Below are positions 33,585 to 42,721 of a stretch of DNA of 64,000 bases, one piece after another. Origin of the DNA: Arthrobacter sp. zg-Y238 (GTDB lineage Bacteria > Actinomycetota > Actinomycetes > Actinomycetales > Micrococcaceae); assembly GCF_024385525.1 (NCBI RefSeq), contig NZ_JANFLU010000012.1, positions 1 through 64,000 on the forward strand, in the 5' to 3' direction. Under the pieces are notes generated by a model that saw only the letters and a program-made list of their open reading frames with translations, was not told the origin of the DNA and ran no database searches. Made by a program: the position numbers and the translations under genes. How positions within the stretch are numbered: the stretch's first letter is position 1; each line of letters starts with the position of its first letter.

Positions 33585-34859
33585 TTACGGCTGCTTGTAA
33601 CGCGTCCGCGCGAAGAACAGGCCGACCAGGGAAATCACGGCGATGGCCATGTAGTACAAGCCCGGTGCGCTCAGCGACCCGGTGACATCCAGCAGCCAGG
33701 TCAGCACCAGCGGCGCAATACCGCCCAGCAGCGTTACCCCCACGTTATAGGTGATGGCCAGTCCGGTTCCTCGAATTGCTGCCGGGAACATCGAGGAGAG
33801 CAGGGCCGGAAGCGGTCCAAAGTAGAACGCCATAATGACACCAAGCAAGCCTATGACGAGCACTAGTGTTGGAACCGTTGGGTTGGTGACCATGAGCTGG
33901 AACAGCGGCCAGGCAAGGAGCAGCGCACCGAGTGCCGCATAGGTCATAACTTTGGCGGGTCCCACCCGGTCCGCCAGATGACCAACAAACGGCACACCCA
34001 CGAGGGTGATAAGACCGGCGACCACGCCGCCAAGGAATGCCGCGGTTGCCGGGATTTCCAGGTTCGTCACAGCGAACGTCGGCATGTAGAGAATCATGTA
34101 GACGGAGATGGTTGCAACACCAACGGCAGCCGAAGCGGCAAGAAGGCGCCCGTAGTGATTCACGAGCAGTGTCTTAACCGGAGAGGACACCTTTTCACTG
34201 TGAATGAAGTCCTCGGTTTCTGAGAGCTTGGCGCGGATGTAGAGTCCTACCGGGCCAATGAGCAGGCCGACGAAAAACGGCACACGCCAGCCCCAGCTGT
34301 TCAGTGCCTCTTCGGAGAGTCCCTCGGTCAGCGCGAAGCCAAAGCCTGAGGCGAGCACCATCGCGGCGCCTTGGCTTGCCACCTGCCAAGAGGAATAGAA
34401 CGCTTTCTTATGTGGTGCCGTCTCAATCAGAAATGCAGTTGCAGTGCCGAATTCGCCACCTGCGGAGAATCCCTGGATGAGGCGCGAGAGCAGGATGATG
34501 ACCCCGCCCCACATGCCCACCATTGTGTAGGTGGGTGCCACCGCCATGATCAGCGTCCCGACCATCATCAGCAGCAGGGTCAGTGACAGGGCATTCTTGC
34601 GTCCCTTGCGGTCCGCGTAACTACCCAGCACCATGCCGCCCAGGGGGCGGACGACGTAGGAAATCGCAAAAGTGGCAAAGGTCAGGATCAGTGCGAACGT
34701 CGGGTCCGAATCCGGGTAGAAGTTCTTCGCAATGACGGTTGCGAAGGTTGCGTAGACGATGATGTCGAACCATTCGAGGGCGGCACCAATCGAACTACTA
34801 ATCACCGCCTTCTTGGCGTCTTGAAATTGCTTCGGCGTTATCGTCGTTGGTGCGCTCAT
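33585..34859 (-). CDS. MFS transporter, metabolite:H+ symporter (MHS) family
   Basis: 424 residues with 12 membrane helices. The motif RPLGGMVLGSYADRKGRKNAL between helices 2 and 3 and the RLIQGFSAGGEFG motif are diagnostic of the MHS group (ProP, ShiA, KgtP and citrate or dicarboxylate carriers). It probably imports an organic acid or amino-acid-type solute with protons. AGGAGC precedes the ATG. It lies 33 bases after argE on the same strand, so the solute could be an N-acyl amino acid that ArgE then deacylates; this is inferred from position. Confidence 0.88.
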   Translation of the reverse strand: MSAPTTITPKQFQDAKKAVISSSIGAALEWFDIIVYATFATVIAKNFYPDSDPTFALILTFATFAISYVVRPLGGMVLGSYADRKGRKNALSLTLLLMMVGTLIMAVAPTYTMVGMWGGVIILLSRLIQGFSAGGEFGTATAFLIETAPHKKAFYSSWQVASQGAAMVLASGFGFALTEGLSEEALNSWGWRVPFFVGLLIGPVGLYIRAKLSETEDFIHSEKVSSPVKTLLVNHYGRLLAASAAVGVATISVYMILYMPTFAVTNLEIPATAAFLGGVVAGLITLVGVPFVGHLADRVGPAKVMTYAALGALLLAWPLFQLMVTNPTVPTLVLVIGLLGVIMAFYFGPLPALLSSMFPAAIRGTGLAITYNVGVTLLGGIAPLVLTWLLDVTGSLSAPGLYYMAIAVISLVGLFFARTRYKQP

Positions 34860-34892
34860 GAGGTGCTCCTGGTGGGCGTAAGTGTTGGCAGG

Positions 34893-36065
34893 CTAGGCGG
34901 TGAGGGCTTTCACAAGGTTGTCGATGAATGATTCGCACTCGGCGATCTGTTCCAGGGCGATGAATTCATCAGGTGCATGCGCCTGGGCAATGTCGCCGGG
35001 GCCGCAGACAACCGTGGGAATGCCCGCGTTGAAGAACAACCCCGCCTCGGTGCCGTAGGTTGCCTTATCCGGGCTCGGCGTTCCGCCGAGGTCGGCCGCC
35101 AAGGAGACTATCGAGGCCTCGGCGGGGGTATCGAGCCCGGGGGTCTGGGCCAGCACTGTGAATTCGACGCGTGCTTCGGGGTTTAGGGCCTTCATGAGCG
35201 CTTCAATGCGCAGTGCTTCGGCACGGAAGCTTTCGATGAGCGCTACCGGGTCATCGGCACCGATGGAGCGGAATTCAAAGTGAAGCGTGCATAGCGCCGG
35301 AATGGTGTTTACCGCGATACCGCCCTGGATCTGGTTCACCGTGGTGGTGGTGTAAGGGACGATGTAGGCTTCATCGGCGGCGCCGGTGCTGGCGAATTCC
35401 CTGGCTTTGGCATTAACAAATGCCGCAAAGTCGGCGGCCGCGGAAATCGCGTTGACGCCCAGAGTGGTCAGTGAGGAATGTGCCGCAATTCCGTGAAAAT
35501 CTACCTTGATGACATTGACCGATTTGTGCCCGCGCACCACACGCATGGAGGTGGGCTCCCCAACGATGGCGCCGCGCGGCTTCAGGCCGTCGGCGGTGAT
35601 AGCCGCTACCAGGTCAACCGCTCCGATGCAGCCGACTTCCTCATCGTAGGAGAAGGCTAGGTGGATAGGTTCACTGAGTTTGGCCTCGACCATTGAGTCG
35701 AGTTTGGCCATCACCACGCCGATAAACGATTTCATGTCGCAGGCGCCACGGGCATAAAGCTTGTCGTCGCGTATCTCAGGGGTGAACGGATCGGAGCTCC
35801 AATCCTGTCCGTCAACCGGAACAACATCGGTGTGCCCGGAGAGCACAATGCCGCCGGTCCGCGTGCCATCGCCTGCGGGAATGGTTGCCAGCAGATTTGC
35901 CTTCTGCCCGGTTGCATCGTGGATGAGCTTTGATTCGATGCCCAGAGTACTGAGGCGTTCACCCACGTAGCCGAGCAGCGGAAGATTGCTGTCCCGGCTG
36001 ACCGTATCGAAATTAATCAGTTTCGTAATTTCTTCAAGCGTTGCATCGCTCGGTGTAGGTGACAT
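34893..36065 (-). CDS. argE: Acetylornithine deacetylase (ArgE-like M20 peptidase)
   Basis: 390 residues. M20 metal ligands and catalytic residues are visible: LSGHTDVVPVDG, YARGACDMKSF, the DEEVGCIG Glu pair, GEPTSM, and a C-terminal His in DIAQAHAPDEF. The closest match by reading is ArgE, which releases acetate from N-acetylornithine, but M20 relatives act on other N-acyl amino acids. AGGAG precedes the ATG at ideal spacing. It is first in a two-gene operon with the MHS transporter and away from other arg genes, which favours a catabolic or scavenging role. Confidence 0.82.
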   Translation of the reverse strand: MSPTPSDATLEEITKLINFDTVSRDSNLPLLGYVGERLSTLGIESKLIHDATGQKANLLATIPAGDGTRTGGIVLSGHTDVVPVDGQDWSSDPFTPEIRDDKLYARGACDMKSFIGVVMAKLDSMVEAKLSEPIHLAFSYDEEVGCIGAVDLVAAITADGLKPRGAIVGEPTSMRVVRGHKSVNVIKVDFHGIAAHSSLTTLGVNAISAAADFAAFVNAKAREFASTGAADEAYIVPYTTTTVNQIQGGIAVNTIPALCTLHFEFRSIGADDPVALIESFRAEALRIEALMKALNPEARVEFTVLAQTPGLDTPAEASIVSLAADLGGTPSPDKATYGTEAGLFFNAGIPTVVCGPGDIAQAHAPDEFIALEQIAECESFIDNLVKALTA

Positions 36066-36288
36066 ATTTACTCCTGGTATTCATCGAGACAGCCGCCAAG
36101 GCATCCGCATTTTCGGCGGACGGCTAGCCGCGAGTCTGTCACTGGGGGCCTTTCTTGTCACACTGTTGCGGCCTCGTGACGTCATACCGTGCCTCAATGT
36201 GGCCGGAGTTCGTTTCCGCTGTTAAATGGCAGCACAATCAGTTCCATGGACGCCCCGGAAACGATCGCCTACCCCCTGGAGTGAGCGA

Positions 36289-36771
36289 ATGACAATTGAA
36301 TTACGTGTGATGCCGGCCGAACGATTCGCCGCGTGGCTCGAGGAATCGCGCCGCGGCTACGAGCAATCACGCATCGAGTCAGGAGAGTCCACCGAAGTGG
36401 CGGCGCAGAAAGCGCGGGCGGGGTTCGCGGCGTCGTTCCCGGACGGGCAGATCGCGCCGGGCCAGCTCGTTTACGACGTCGTCGCCCTCGATGGCAACGG
36501 AGCGTCCACGGTCGTCGGGTATCTCTGGATCTCGCAAACCGGGGATAGGGCAGACGCGTGGTGGGTTTCGGATATCGAGATCCACGAAGATCACCGGGGC
36601 AAGGGCTACGGCCGTGCCGCAATGCAGCTGGCGGAGGGTGCCGCCGCCAAACAGGGTGCTGCGACGCTGGGCCTCAATGTGTTCGGCTACAACACCGTGG
36701 CCCATGACCTGTATGAGTCCCTGGGCTATGAGACCGTCTCCACGCAAATGCGTAAGCCGGTAGGGCAATGA
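36289..36771 (+). CDS. GNAT-family N-acetyltransferase
   Basis: 160 residues. Motif A is IEIHEDHRGKGYGRAAMQLAE with the R-G-x-G-x-G/A acetyl-CoA loop; NVFGYNTVAHDLYESLGY forms the family's C-terminal beta-alpha unit. GGAG precedes the ATG at 36289; the frame extends upstream but without support. Acceptor substrate unknown. It stands alone, divergent from argE across about 220 bases. Confidence 0.88.
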   Translation: MTIELRVMPAERFAAWLEESRRGYEQSRIESGESTEVAAQKARAGFAASFPDGQIAPGQLVYDVVALDGNGASTVVGYLWISQTGDRADAWWVSDIEIHEDHRGKGYGRAAMQLAEGAAAKQGAATLGLNVFGYNTVAHDLYESLGYETVSTQMRKPVGQ

Positions 36772-36855
36772 AACACCCACCCAGGGCACTGGCCGCCGGC
36801 GGACGCTGAGTACGGCGGCTGTCGCCGTGTCCCGGCGTCCCGCCGTCGTCATTCC

Positions 36856-37215
36856 TTAGGACTGAGGGGTTTTAACCGCAATCACCGGAGCATTGGCCTC
36901 CAGCAGGATCTGCTGCGCTGTGCTGCCGAGCAGGAACTTGCCCACCTTGCTGCGGTGCCTCACTCCGATCACCACGGCCGAGGCGCCCACCTCTTCGGCG
37001 GCGTCGAGGAAATCCCCCACGGCGTCGCGGTCACGGGCATCCGGCAGCCGGAAGGTGACCGGAACGCCCTGAAGCTCGGGGCCCTCAGGGTCGAGCTGAG
37101 TGCCCTCGAGGTTGAAAACCACCAGGTCTTCCTGACGGCGTCGGGCTTCTTCGAGCGAGGCAGCTAGTGCAGCTTCGCCCTCGGGGGTGCTGGTGCGGGC
37201 AACAATGACGGTCAT
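36856..37215 (-). CDS. Universal stress protein (UspA) family
   Basis: 119 residues, shorter than the usual 140-150. The nucleotide-binding pattern G-x2-[HR]-x7-G-x9-G-S-T/S is recognisable in GVRHRSKVGKFLLGSTAQQI, so ATP or AMP binding is possible. The N-terminal beta strand MTVIVART lacks the usual Asp after the first strand. It is divergent from the tct operon across about 200 bases. Confidence 0.85.
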   Translation of the reverse strand: MTVIVARTSTPEGEAALAASLEEARRRQEDLVVFNLEGTQLDPEGPELQGVPVTFRLPDARDRDAVGDFLDAAEEVGASAVVIGVRHRSKVGKFLLGSTAQQILLEANAPVIAVKTPQS

Positions 37216-37334
37216 AAGTACTCCGAGGTAGGAGGGGATTGTCCTTCAGGTTCTCCACGCCAAGTAGAAAAAGCAAAACCTTCGCAATTTATTAAGCGCG
37301 GCGGCCAAGCCGACTCCCTCAATATGACTCAGAT

Positions 37335-37353
37335 CACCTAGGGTCATTAGGTG
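37335..37353. promoter_or_regulatory. Inverted repeat between uspA and tctC, possible operator
   Basis: CACCTA-N7-TAGGTG, extendable to GATCACCTA / TAGGTGGTC with one mismatch. It lies 69 bases before the tctC start in a divergent intergenic region, so it could control either gene. No regulator gene is adjacent; the match to any known operator was not tested. Confidence 0.45.
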
Positions 37354-37421
37354 GTCGGCTCAACGCTGAGTACCGGCCAGCTTTTATGTCTCTACCACCC
37401 CCACTAAGGACAGTTGATTTC

Positions 37422-38435
37422 GTGAGTTCATCACCAGATCGAGCCGGGTCCGGCGCACGTCGCAAGCATCCGGTCTTTATGGCCGTCTATGGCATCGTGG
37501 CTGCTGCCACGATCGGCCTGGCCACCTTCGTTTCCATCCAGTCCGCATCCGGCGGTTCGGACATTCGTGCCAATCTCACTCTGATTGCCCCCGCAGGTGC
37601 CGGCGGAGGCTGGGACATGTTCATGCGCGAGCAGCAGCAGGCCATGCGCGCCAACGGCCTGGTGAACAACACGCAGGTAGTGAACATCCCCGGGGCAGCC
37701 GGCACCATCGGCCTCGGCCAGCTCTCCACCATGTCCGGGCAGGCCAACAACCTGATGGTCACCGGCGCAGGCCTGGTCGCCGGCGTCGCGCAGCTGGACT
37801 CGGCGGTTACGCACGACGACGTGCGGCCCATCGCCCGGGTGGTGGAGGAGTACGACGTCGTTGTGGTTCCGGCCAGCTCCCCGTACAAGACACTCGACGA
37901 CCTGGTGCAGGCTTGGAAGGCCGACCCGGCAGCGATTGCCTGGACCGGCGGCGGCACCTTTGACCAGCTGGTCATGACCGAACTTGCGCTCGCTGCCGGC
38001 GTGGATCCCTCCGACACCACGTACATTCCGAAATCCGGCGGCGGCGAGGCGGCCCAGGCACTCATCACGGACACCGCCAAAGCTGCCACGTCCGGTTACA
38101 AGGATGTGGAAGACCAGATTGACTCCGGGCGCCTGCGCGCACTCGGACTGGCCGCCCCGCAGCGGCTGGACGGCGTCGATATTCCCACCCTGACCGAGCA
38201 GGGCTACGACGTGGACCTGGCCAACTGGCGGGCCATCCTGGCTCCTCCGGGAATCACGGATGAGGAATTCGCGGAGCTTCGGACCCTGGTGGAGGAAACC
38301 ATCGCGACCCCTGAGTGGCAGGACGCCGTGGAGCGCAACAAATGGGTCGATGTGTACCTCACCGGAGACGAGTTCGATGAGTTCATGATCTCCGAGCAGC
38401 AGCGCATCGGCGAACTCGTGAAGGAGATCGGCTGA
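37422..38435 (+). CDS. tctC: TctC, substrate-binding protein of tripartite tricarboxylate transporter
   Basis: 337 residues with an N-terminal hydrophobic export/anchor segment (about 19-40) and no lipobox. The mature part has the Bug/TctC fold, with LIAPAGAGGGWDMFMR and VNIPGAAGTIG matching the two citrate-carboxylate binding loops. It should bind a di- or tricarboxylate outside the cell and deliver it to TctAB. GTG 37422 is chosen for AAGGA upstream (11-base spacing); an ATG at 37386 in frame lacks support. Its stop overlaps the tctB start. Confidence 0.92.
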   Translation: MSSSPDRAGSGARRKHPVFMAVYGIVAAATIGLATFVSIQSASGGSDIRANLTLIAPAGAGGGWDMFMREQQQAMRANGLVNNTQVVNIPGAAGTIGLGQLSTMSGQANNLMVTGAGLVAGVAQLDSAVTHDDVRPIARVVEEYDVVVVPASSPYKTLDDLVQAWKADPAAIAWTGGGTFDQLVMTELALAAGVDPSDTTYIPKSGGGEAAQALITDTAKAATSGYKDVEDQIDSGRLRALGLAAPQRLDGVDIPTLTEQGYDVDLANWRAILAPPGITDEEFAELRTLVEETIATPEWQDAVERNKWVDVYLTGDEFDEFMISEQQRIGELVKEIG

Positions 38436-39010
38436 TGAGTAATCCAGTGCCCCCGTCCGCCGGCATGGCGGAGACGCAGCGGCCCGAAACGGCCGGAACA
38501 TCAGACGCGACGCTAGCCGTCCGGACCTCATGGCGGGATGGCCGCAGCGGGCTGCTTCTCTCGCTGCTCATGGTGCTCTTCAGCACCTATCTGCTGATCG
38601 GCATCCTGACGATGGACGTGGGGGAGGGCACGGACTTCCCCGGTCCGAAATTCTTCCCCGGCATCCTGATGGTCGCCGGATACGTCCTGGCCGTTCTGCT
38701 GGCGCTGCACTACCTGCGCTCACCGGAACATCCCACGGAGACTTCCGCACGGACGTATCGAACCTTCACGGACTGGTCGGCAGTCCTCTGGTCGGCCGGA
38801 GGCTTCCTGCTGTTCGCCCTGACCCTGGAAACACTGGGCTGGATTATCGCCGCAGCCATGCTGTTCTGGTTCGTCGCCAAGGGCTTCGGCAGCCGCCGCC
38901 CGCTGTTCGACATCTCTTTCGCCCTGCTGATCAGCAGCGCAATCTACCTGGCATTCTCGGTCGGCCTGGGACTGAACCTCCCCTCCGGCATTCTTGGAGG
39001 CGGTTTCTGA
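38435..39010 (+). CDS. tctB: TctB, small membrane subunit of tripartite tricarboxylate transporter
   Basis: 191 residues with four membrane helices (about 42-62, 78-95, 113-133, 145-185), the standard TctB topology. It shares one base with the tctC stop (TGATG), and AAGGAG lies upstream inside tctC. It pairs with the 12-helix TctA as the membrane part of the secondary transporter. TctB is the least conserved subunit, so the call depends mainly on operon position and topology. Confidence 0.9.
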   Translation: MSNPVPPSAGMAETQRPETAGTSDATLAVRTSWRDGRSGLLLSLLMVLFSTYLLIGILTMDVGEGTDFPGPKFFPGILMVAGYVLAVLLALHYLRSPEHPTETSARTYRTFTDWSAVLWSAGGFLLFALTLETLGWIIAAAMLFWFVAKGFGSRRPLFDISFALLISSAIYLAFSVGLGLNLPSGILGGGF

Positions 39011-39011
39011 C

Positions 39012-40517
39012 ATGGATTCACTCAACCTCTTGGCGGAAGGCTTCTCTTCCGCCCTGACCCCAATGAACCTGCTGTGGGTACTTGTCGGCTGCCTGCTGGG
39101 CACCGCCGTCGGTGTCCTGCCGGGACTGGGCTCTTCGATGGCAGTGGCCTTGCTGCTGCCCATCACTTTTGCCCTCGATCCGACTGCCGCGTTCATCATG
39201 TTCGCCGGCGTGTACTTCGGCGGCATGTTCGGCGACTCCACCATGGCCATCCTCATGAACACTCCGGGGCAGGCTTCGGCCATCGCGTCCACGTTCGAGG
39301 GGCACAAAATGGCCAAGGACGGGAGGGCCCCCCAAGCGCTGGCCACCGCGGCCATCGGCGCGTTCATCGGCGGCATGGTCGCATCTGTCCTTGTCGTCTT
39401 CCTCGCCCCGGCCCTGGCGGATTTCTCAGCGAACTTCGGCCCCGCCGAGTTCTTCGCGCTGGCTTTATTCGCTTTCGTCGCCACGTCCTCCGTGGTGTCG
39501 GACTCAGTGGTGAAGGGCCTCGCGGCGCTGGTGATCGGCCTGGGTATCGCCACGGTGGGCATCGACCCGTTCTCGGGTGCGGAACGCTTCAGCTTCGGTG
39601 CGCCCCAGATGTTCGACGGCATCTCCCTGATTACCGTGACCGTAGCCATCCTGGCCCTGGGGGAGGTATTCCATATCGCCTCCCGCATCCGCCGCGATCC
39701 GACCGGCCAGCAAATCAGCTCCGCCGGCCGCCCTTTCCTCTCCCGTGCCGAGCTCAAAGAGGCAGCCCCGGCCTGGGCCCGGGGCACCGCCATCGGACTG
39801 CCCTTCGGTGTTATCCCGGCCGGCGGGTCCGAGATTCCGACCTTCATCTCCTACGACGTGGAGCGGCGCATTGACCGGCGCCGCAAACAGCCGAAGTTCG
39901 GCAAGGGCGCCATCCGCGGCTTGGCCGCTCCGGAGGCCGCCGGCAACGCCACCACAGGCACCGCGATGGGAGCTTTGCTGGCTTTGGGCCTGCCGGTTTC
40001 GGCGACCGCCGCGATCATGCTCGCCGCGTTCCAGCAGTACGGGCTGCAGCCGGGACCGCTGCTCTTCGACCGATCGCCTGATTTGGTGTGGGCGCTGCTG
40101 GCAAGCTTCTTCATCGCGATGATCGTGCTGCTCATCGTCAACCTGCCCTTCGCCGGGCTGTGGGCCAAGCTGCTGCTGATCCCGGCCCCGTACCTATACG
40201 CCGGGATTACCGTCTTCTGCGGTCTGGGCGTTTACGCCACCTCCGGGGCGGTGTTCGATCTGCTGATGCTGCTCGGGCTCGGCCTGGTCGGCTTCCTCAT
40301 GCGTCGTCACGGGATGCCCCTGGCCCCCTTGATGATCGGTGTTGTGCTGGGCCCGTTGGCGGAAACGAGCATGCGCGATGCCCTGCTCTCATCCAACGGT
40401 GACTACTCCGTGTTTGTGACCGGGCCCATCCCGCTGGTGCTCTACGCCCTGCTCCTCATAGTGCTGGCGGTGACCTTGCGGTCCAAGATCGTGAACAGGA
40501 CCCGGCAGGACGTGTAA
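39012..40517 (+). CDS. tctA: TctA, large membrane subunit of tripartite tricarboxylate transporter
   Basis: 501 residues with about 12 helices. TctA signatures are present: GCLLGTAVGVLPGLGSSMAV, the FGGMFGDSTMAILMNTPG block and GLAAPEAAGNATTGTAMGA, the conserved glycine-rich repeats that line the transport path. ATG 39012 has GGAGGC 11-16 bases upstream. It ends the three-gene operon and is followed by a strong convergent terminator. Solute probably citrate or a related carboxylate; the adjacent genes do not name it. Confidence 0.94.
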   Translation: MDSLNLLAEGFSSALTPMNLLWVLVGCLLGTAVGVLPGLGSSMAVALLLPITFALDPTAAFIMFAGVYFGGMFGDSTMAILMNTPGQASAIASTFEGHKMAKDGRAPQALATAAIGAFIGGMVASVLVVFLAPALADFSANFGPAEFFALALFAFVATSSVVSDSVVKGLAALVIGLGIATVGIDPFSGAERFSFGAPQMFDGISLITVTVAILALGEVFHIASRIRRDPTGQQISSAGRPFLSRAELKEAAPAWARGTAIGLPFGVIPAGGSEIPTFISYDVERRIDRRRKQPKFGKGAIRGLAAPEAAGNATTGTAMGALLALGLPVSATAAIMLAAFQQYGLQPGPLLFDRSPDLVWALLASFFIAMIVLLIVNLPFAGLWAKLLLIPAPYLYAGITVFCGLGVYATSGAVFDLLMLLGLGLVGFLMRRHGMPLAPLMIGVVLGPLAETSMRDALLSSNGDYSVFVTGPIPLVLYALLLIVLAVTLRSKIVNRTRQDV

Positions 40518-40539
40518 GTTCCCGCCTGTTTCAGACCAG

Positions 40540-40583
40540 CCCGTGAGGGGCCTTGCCGACAGGCGGGGCCCCTCACGGGTTTG
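40540..40583. terminator. Bidirectional terminator between tctA and the SCO1664-family gene
   Basis: Perfect 13-bp stem CCCGTGAGGGGCC / GGCCCCTCACGGG around a 14-base loop, then TTTG. It lies between convergent genes that end at 40517 and 40596. Confidence 0.85.
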
Positions 40584-40595
40584 TGCAACGGAATG

Positions 40596-41363
40596 TTAGA
40601 ACAGCGGCCAAGGCACCGCAGGCATGTCACCGCTCGGAGCGGGAAACATCCCAGCCGAACGAAGCCGGACGCAGCGCGCGGCAAACGCCTCAATCTCTTC
40701 AGCAGTGAGCAGCTTCGCCAGCTGCGAGCCCAGCTCACCCTGCAACCCTTCAACAACCCGGTCAACACCCGCAAGTTCCTCGGCGCTCAACTCGTCGCCG
40801 ATCCAGCCCCACAGCACCGTGCGCAGCTTGTGCTCGCTGTGGAAGGTGAGTCCGTGGTCCACGCCGTATCGGTGCCCGTCCGCCATGGCGAGGACGTGGT
40901 CGCCCTTGCGGTCGGCATTGTTGACCAGGACGTCGAACACGGCCATCCGCCGCAGCGCCGGAGTGTCCTCATGAATCAAGGAAACGATCCCCCCGCTTTC
41001 GTCCTGGCCCTGGAGGACCTCTTTCCACCCGGTGTCCGGCACGTCCTCCTCCGGCACCAGATCCACGGCGGTCTGCTCGGGATCGGTCTCCTGCCAGAGC
41101 TGGACCATCCCTTCACCGAACCGGCCGTCCCGCAGCCAGGTGCGCGGCACGATATTCCAGCCCAGCACCTCCGACACCAGGTAAGCGGCCACCTCGCGGT
41201 GCGCCAGGCACCCCTCGGGAAAGTCCCAGAGCGGTTTCTCGCCGGCGATCGGTTTGTAGACCACGACCGCCCCGCCGATGCTACCCAGGAAGGTGGCATT
41301 GGACGCCGTCGTGAGGCGGCCGGTGAGCGTCAGCTCCGCGGTGACCAGGTCGGGCGCGGGCAT
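40596..41363 (-). CDS. SCO1664-family protein (PI3/PI4-kinase-like fold)
   Basis: 255 residues. The segments VVVYKPIAGEKPLWDFPEG and FDVLVNNADRKGDHVL, then GVDHGLTFH match the actinobacterial SCO1664 family, whose fold recalls lipid/protein kinases with K, N and D-x-G-like positions. The start overlaps the stop of the DUF3090 gene by one base (TGATG). It is third in the conserved trio with DUF3090 and the MSMEG_4193 phosphomutase. No biochemical role is established to my knowledge. Confidence 0.9.
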   Translation of the reverse strand: MPAPDLVTAELTLTGRLTTASNATFLGSIGGAVVVYKPIAGEKPLWDFPEGCLAHREVAAYLVSEVLGWNIVPRTWLRDGRFGEGMVQLWQETDPEQTAVDLVPEEDVPDTGWKEVLQGQDESGGIVSLIHEDTPALRRMAVFDVLVNNADRKGDHVLAMADGHRYGVDHGLTFHSEHKLRTVLWGWIGDELSAEELAGVDRVVEGLQGELGSQLAKLLTAEEIEAFAARCVRLRSAGMFPAPSGDMPAVPWPLF

Positions 41364-41923
41364 CAGGCCTCGGGGAAGGTGCAGGTGTGCCCGTCGGCGT
41401 CGATCGGCTGGCCGCAGATCACGCAGATCGGACGCCCGGCGCCTACCACTTCCCGAGTGCGCTTGGCGAAGGCCCGAGCCGTGCCGACCGGCATCCGCAC
41501 CCGCAGCACCTCTTCGGCGTCGTCGGTTTCGTCGTCGTCTTCCTCGAGGAAGCCGTCATCGTCCTCATCCACTTCTTCAAGGGGGTAGGCCTCGATGACG
41601 ACCTGCGCCGTCGTCGGATCCCAGCCCAGGCTCATCACGCCGGCGCGGAACTGTTCCTGCACCGCCTCGAGATCGTCATTGTCCACGAGCTCCAGGGGAG
41701 TGCTCGCGGGAACGTGGAAGGGGTTGCCGTCGACGGTCATGAGCTGGTCGAGGATCTCGTCGATCTTCTCGGCGAGCTGGGCCGACTGCAGTTTCTCCAG
41801 GGCAATGCTGACAATCTGCTTCCCGGTGCGCACCTGCAGGTAGAACGTGCGCTGGCCCGGAACGCCGACAGTGCCGACGACGACGCGGTCCGGCCAGTCG
41901 AAATCGTGAACGGTTGTAGGCAT
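41363..41923 (-). CDS. DUF3090 family protein
   Basis: 186 residues. The beta-rich N-terminal half (FDWPDRVVVGTVGVPGQRTF) and the acidic linker before a C-terminal zinc-ribbon-like motif (C-x2-C in CVICGQPIDADGHTC) match DUF3090. The C-x2-C plus H-x-C could bind zinc. It is translationally coupled to the SCO1664-family gene and 15 bases after the phosphomutase gene. Part of this gene is present a second time in decayed form near 29.9 kb. Confidence 0.9.
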   Translation of the reverse strand: MPTTVHDFDWPDRVVVGTVGVPGQRTFYLQVRTGKQIVSIALEKLQSAQLAEKIDEILDQLMTVDGNPFHVPASTPLELVDNDDLEAVQEQFRAGVMSLGWDPTTAQVVIEAYPLEEVDEDDDGFLEEDDDETDDAEEVLRVRMPVGTARAFAKRTREVVGAGRPICVICGQPIDADGHTCTFPEA

Positions 41924-41938
41924 AGAACTACTCTAGGC

Positions 41939-42640
41939 TCATCGGGCCGGCGGTGCCGCGTGACCTGCACCACCGCCGACCGCGGCGTCGTCCGACGTTG
42001 GGCTGGCCGCCAGCCAGGACAGGTCCCCGGCATCGGTGTTGATCGCGAGGACGGTGGGGCGTCCCGAGCCGTAGTGCACGATCGACACGGAGGCGGGGCC
42101 CACATTGAGGCGCTGGAACATATCGAGGTGCATGCCGAGCGCGTCGGCGAGGACCGACTTGATGATGTCCCCGTGGCTCACCGCCACCCAGACGGCGCCG
42201 GGCCCGTGCTCGGCTTCGAAGGCTGCATCATGGCGCCGGATCGCTGCCACCGAGCGGGCCTGCATTGCGGCCATGGACTCGCCGCCGGGAAAGGCGACGG
42301 CGGAGGGCTGCGACTGCACCGTCGCCCAAAGCTTCTCCTTCGCGAGCTCCTCGAGCGTGCGGCCCTGCCAGGAGCCGTAATCGCACTCGGTGAGGTCGAT
42401 GTCGACCGGCGCATGAGGGTTGCCGGTCTGGCGGTCAAGGATGAACTGCGCGGTCTGCCGGCAGCGCTCGAGGGGACTGGACACTACGCCGACCACGGGC
42501 ACGACGGCGAGCCGGTCACCGGTCGCGGATGCCTGGTCGCGGCCCACCTGGTCGAGTTCGACGCCGGGGGTCCGGCCAGCCAGCACTCCGGAGGCGTTCG
42601 CGGTGGTGCGGCCGTGCCGCACGAGGATTACTGTTGCCAT
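41939..42640 (-). CDS. Histidine phosphatase, MSMEG_4193 family
   Basis: 233 residues. The RHG motif LVRHGRTTANASG carries the phospho-histidine, SSPLERCRQTA holds the second Arg, the acid residue lies in TECDYGSWQGRTLEEL, and VSHGDIIKS supplies the second catalytic His. It should hydrolyse or transfer phosphoryl groups. It begins the conserved three-gene unit with DUF3090 and SCO1664-family genes; the short C-terminus is Ala/Gly-rich. Substrate unknown. Confidence 0.9.
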   Translation of the reverse strand: MATVILVRHGRTTANASGVLAGRTPGVELDQVGRDQASATGDRLAVVPVVGVVSSPLERCRQTAQFILDRQTGNPHAPVDIDLTECDYGSWQGRTLEELAKEKLWATVQSQPSAVAFPGGESMAAMQARSVAAIRRHDAAFEAEHGPGAVWVAVSHGDIIKSVLADALGMHLDMFQRLNVGPASVSIVHYGSGRPTVLAINTDAGDLSWLAASPTSDDAAVGGGAGHAAPPAR

Positions 42641-42701
42641 CTCCCCAGAGTAGTCACGTCGGCGACGGCGGCGGGAACAAGGGGGTTGCTTGCATTACAA
42701 C

Positions 42702-42711
42702 CTACCGGTAG
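42702..42711. promoter_or_regulatory. Palindrome upstream of padR-like gene, possible operator
   Basis: CTACCGGTAG is a perfect 10-bp palindrome 10 bases before the PadR start, inside AACCTACCGGTAGCC. PadR regulators usually repress their own operon, and a short palindrome overlapping the start region would suit this. No proof of binding. Confidence 0.4.
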
Positions 42712-42721
42712 CCTGCATTGC

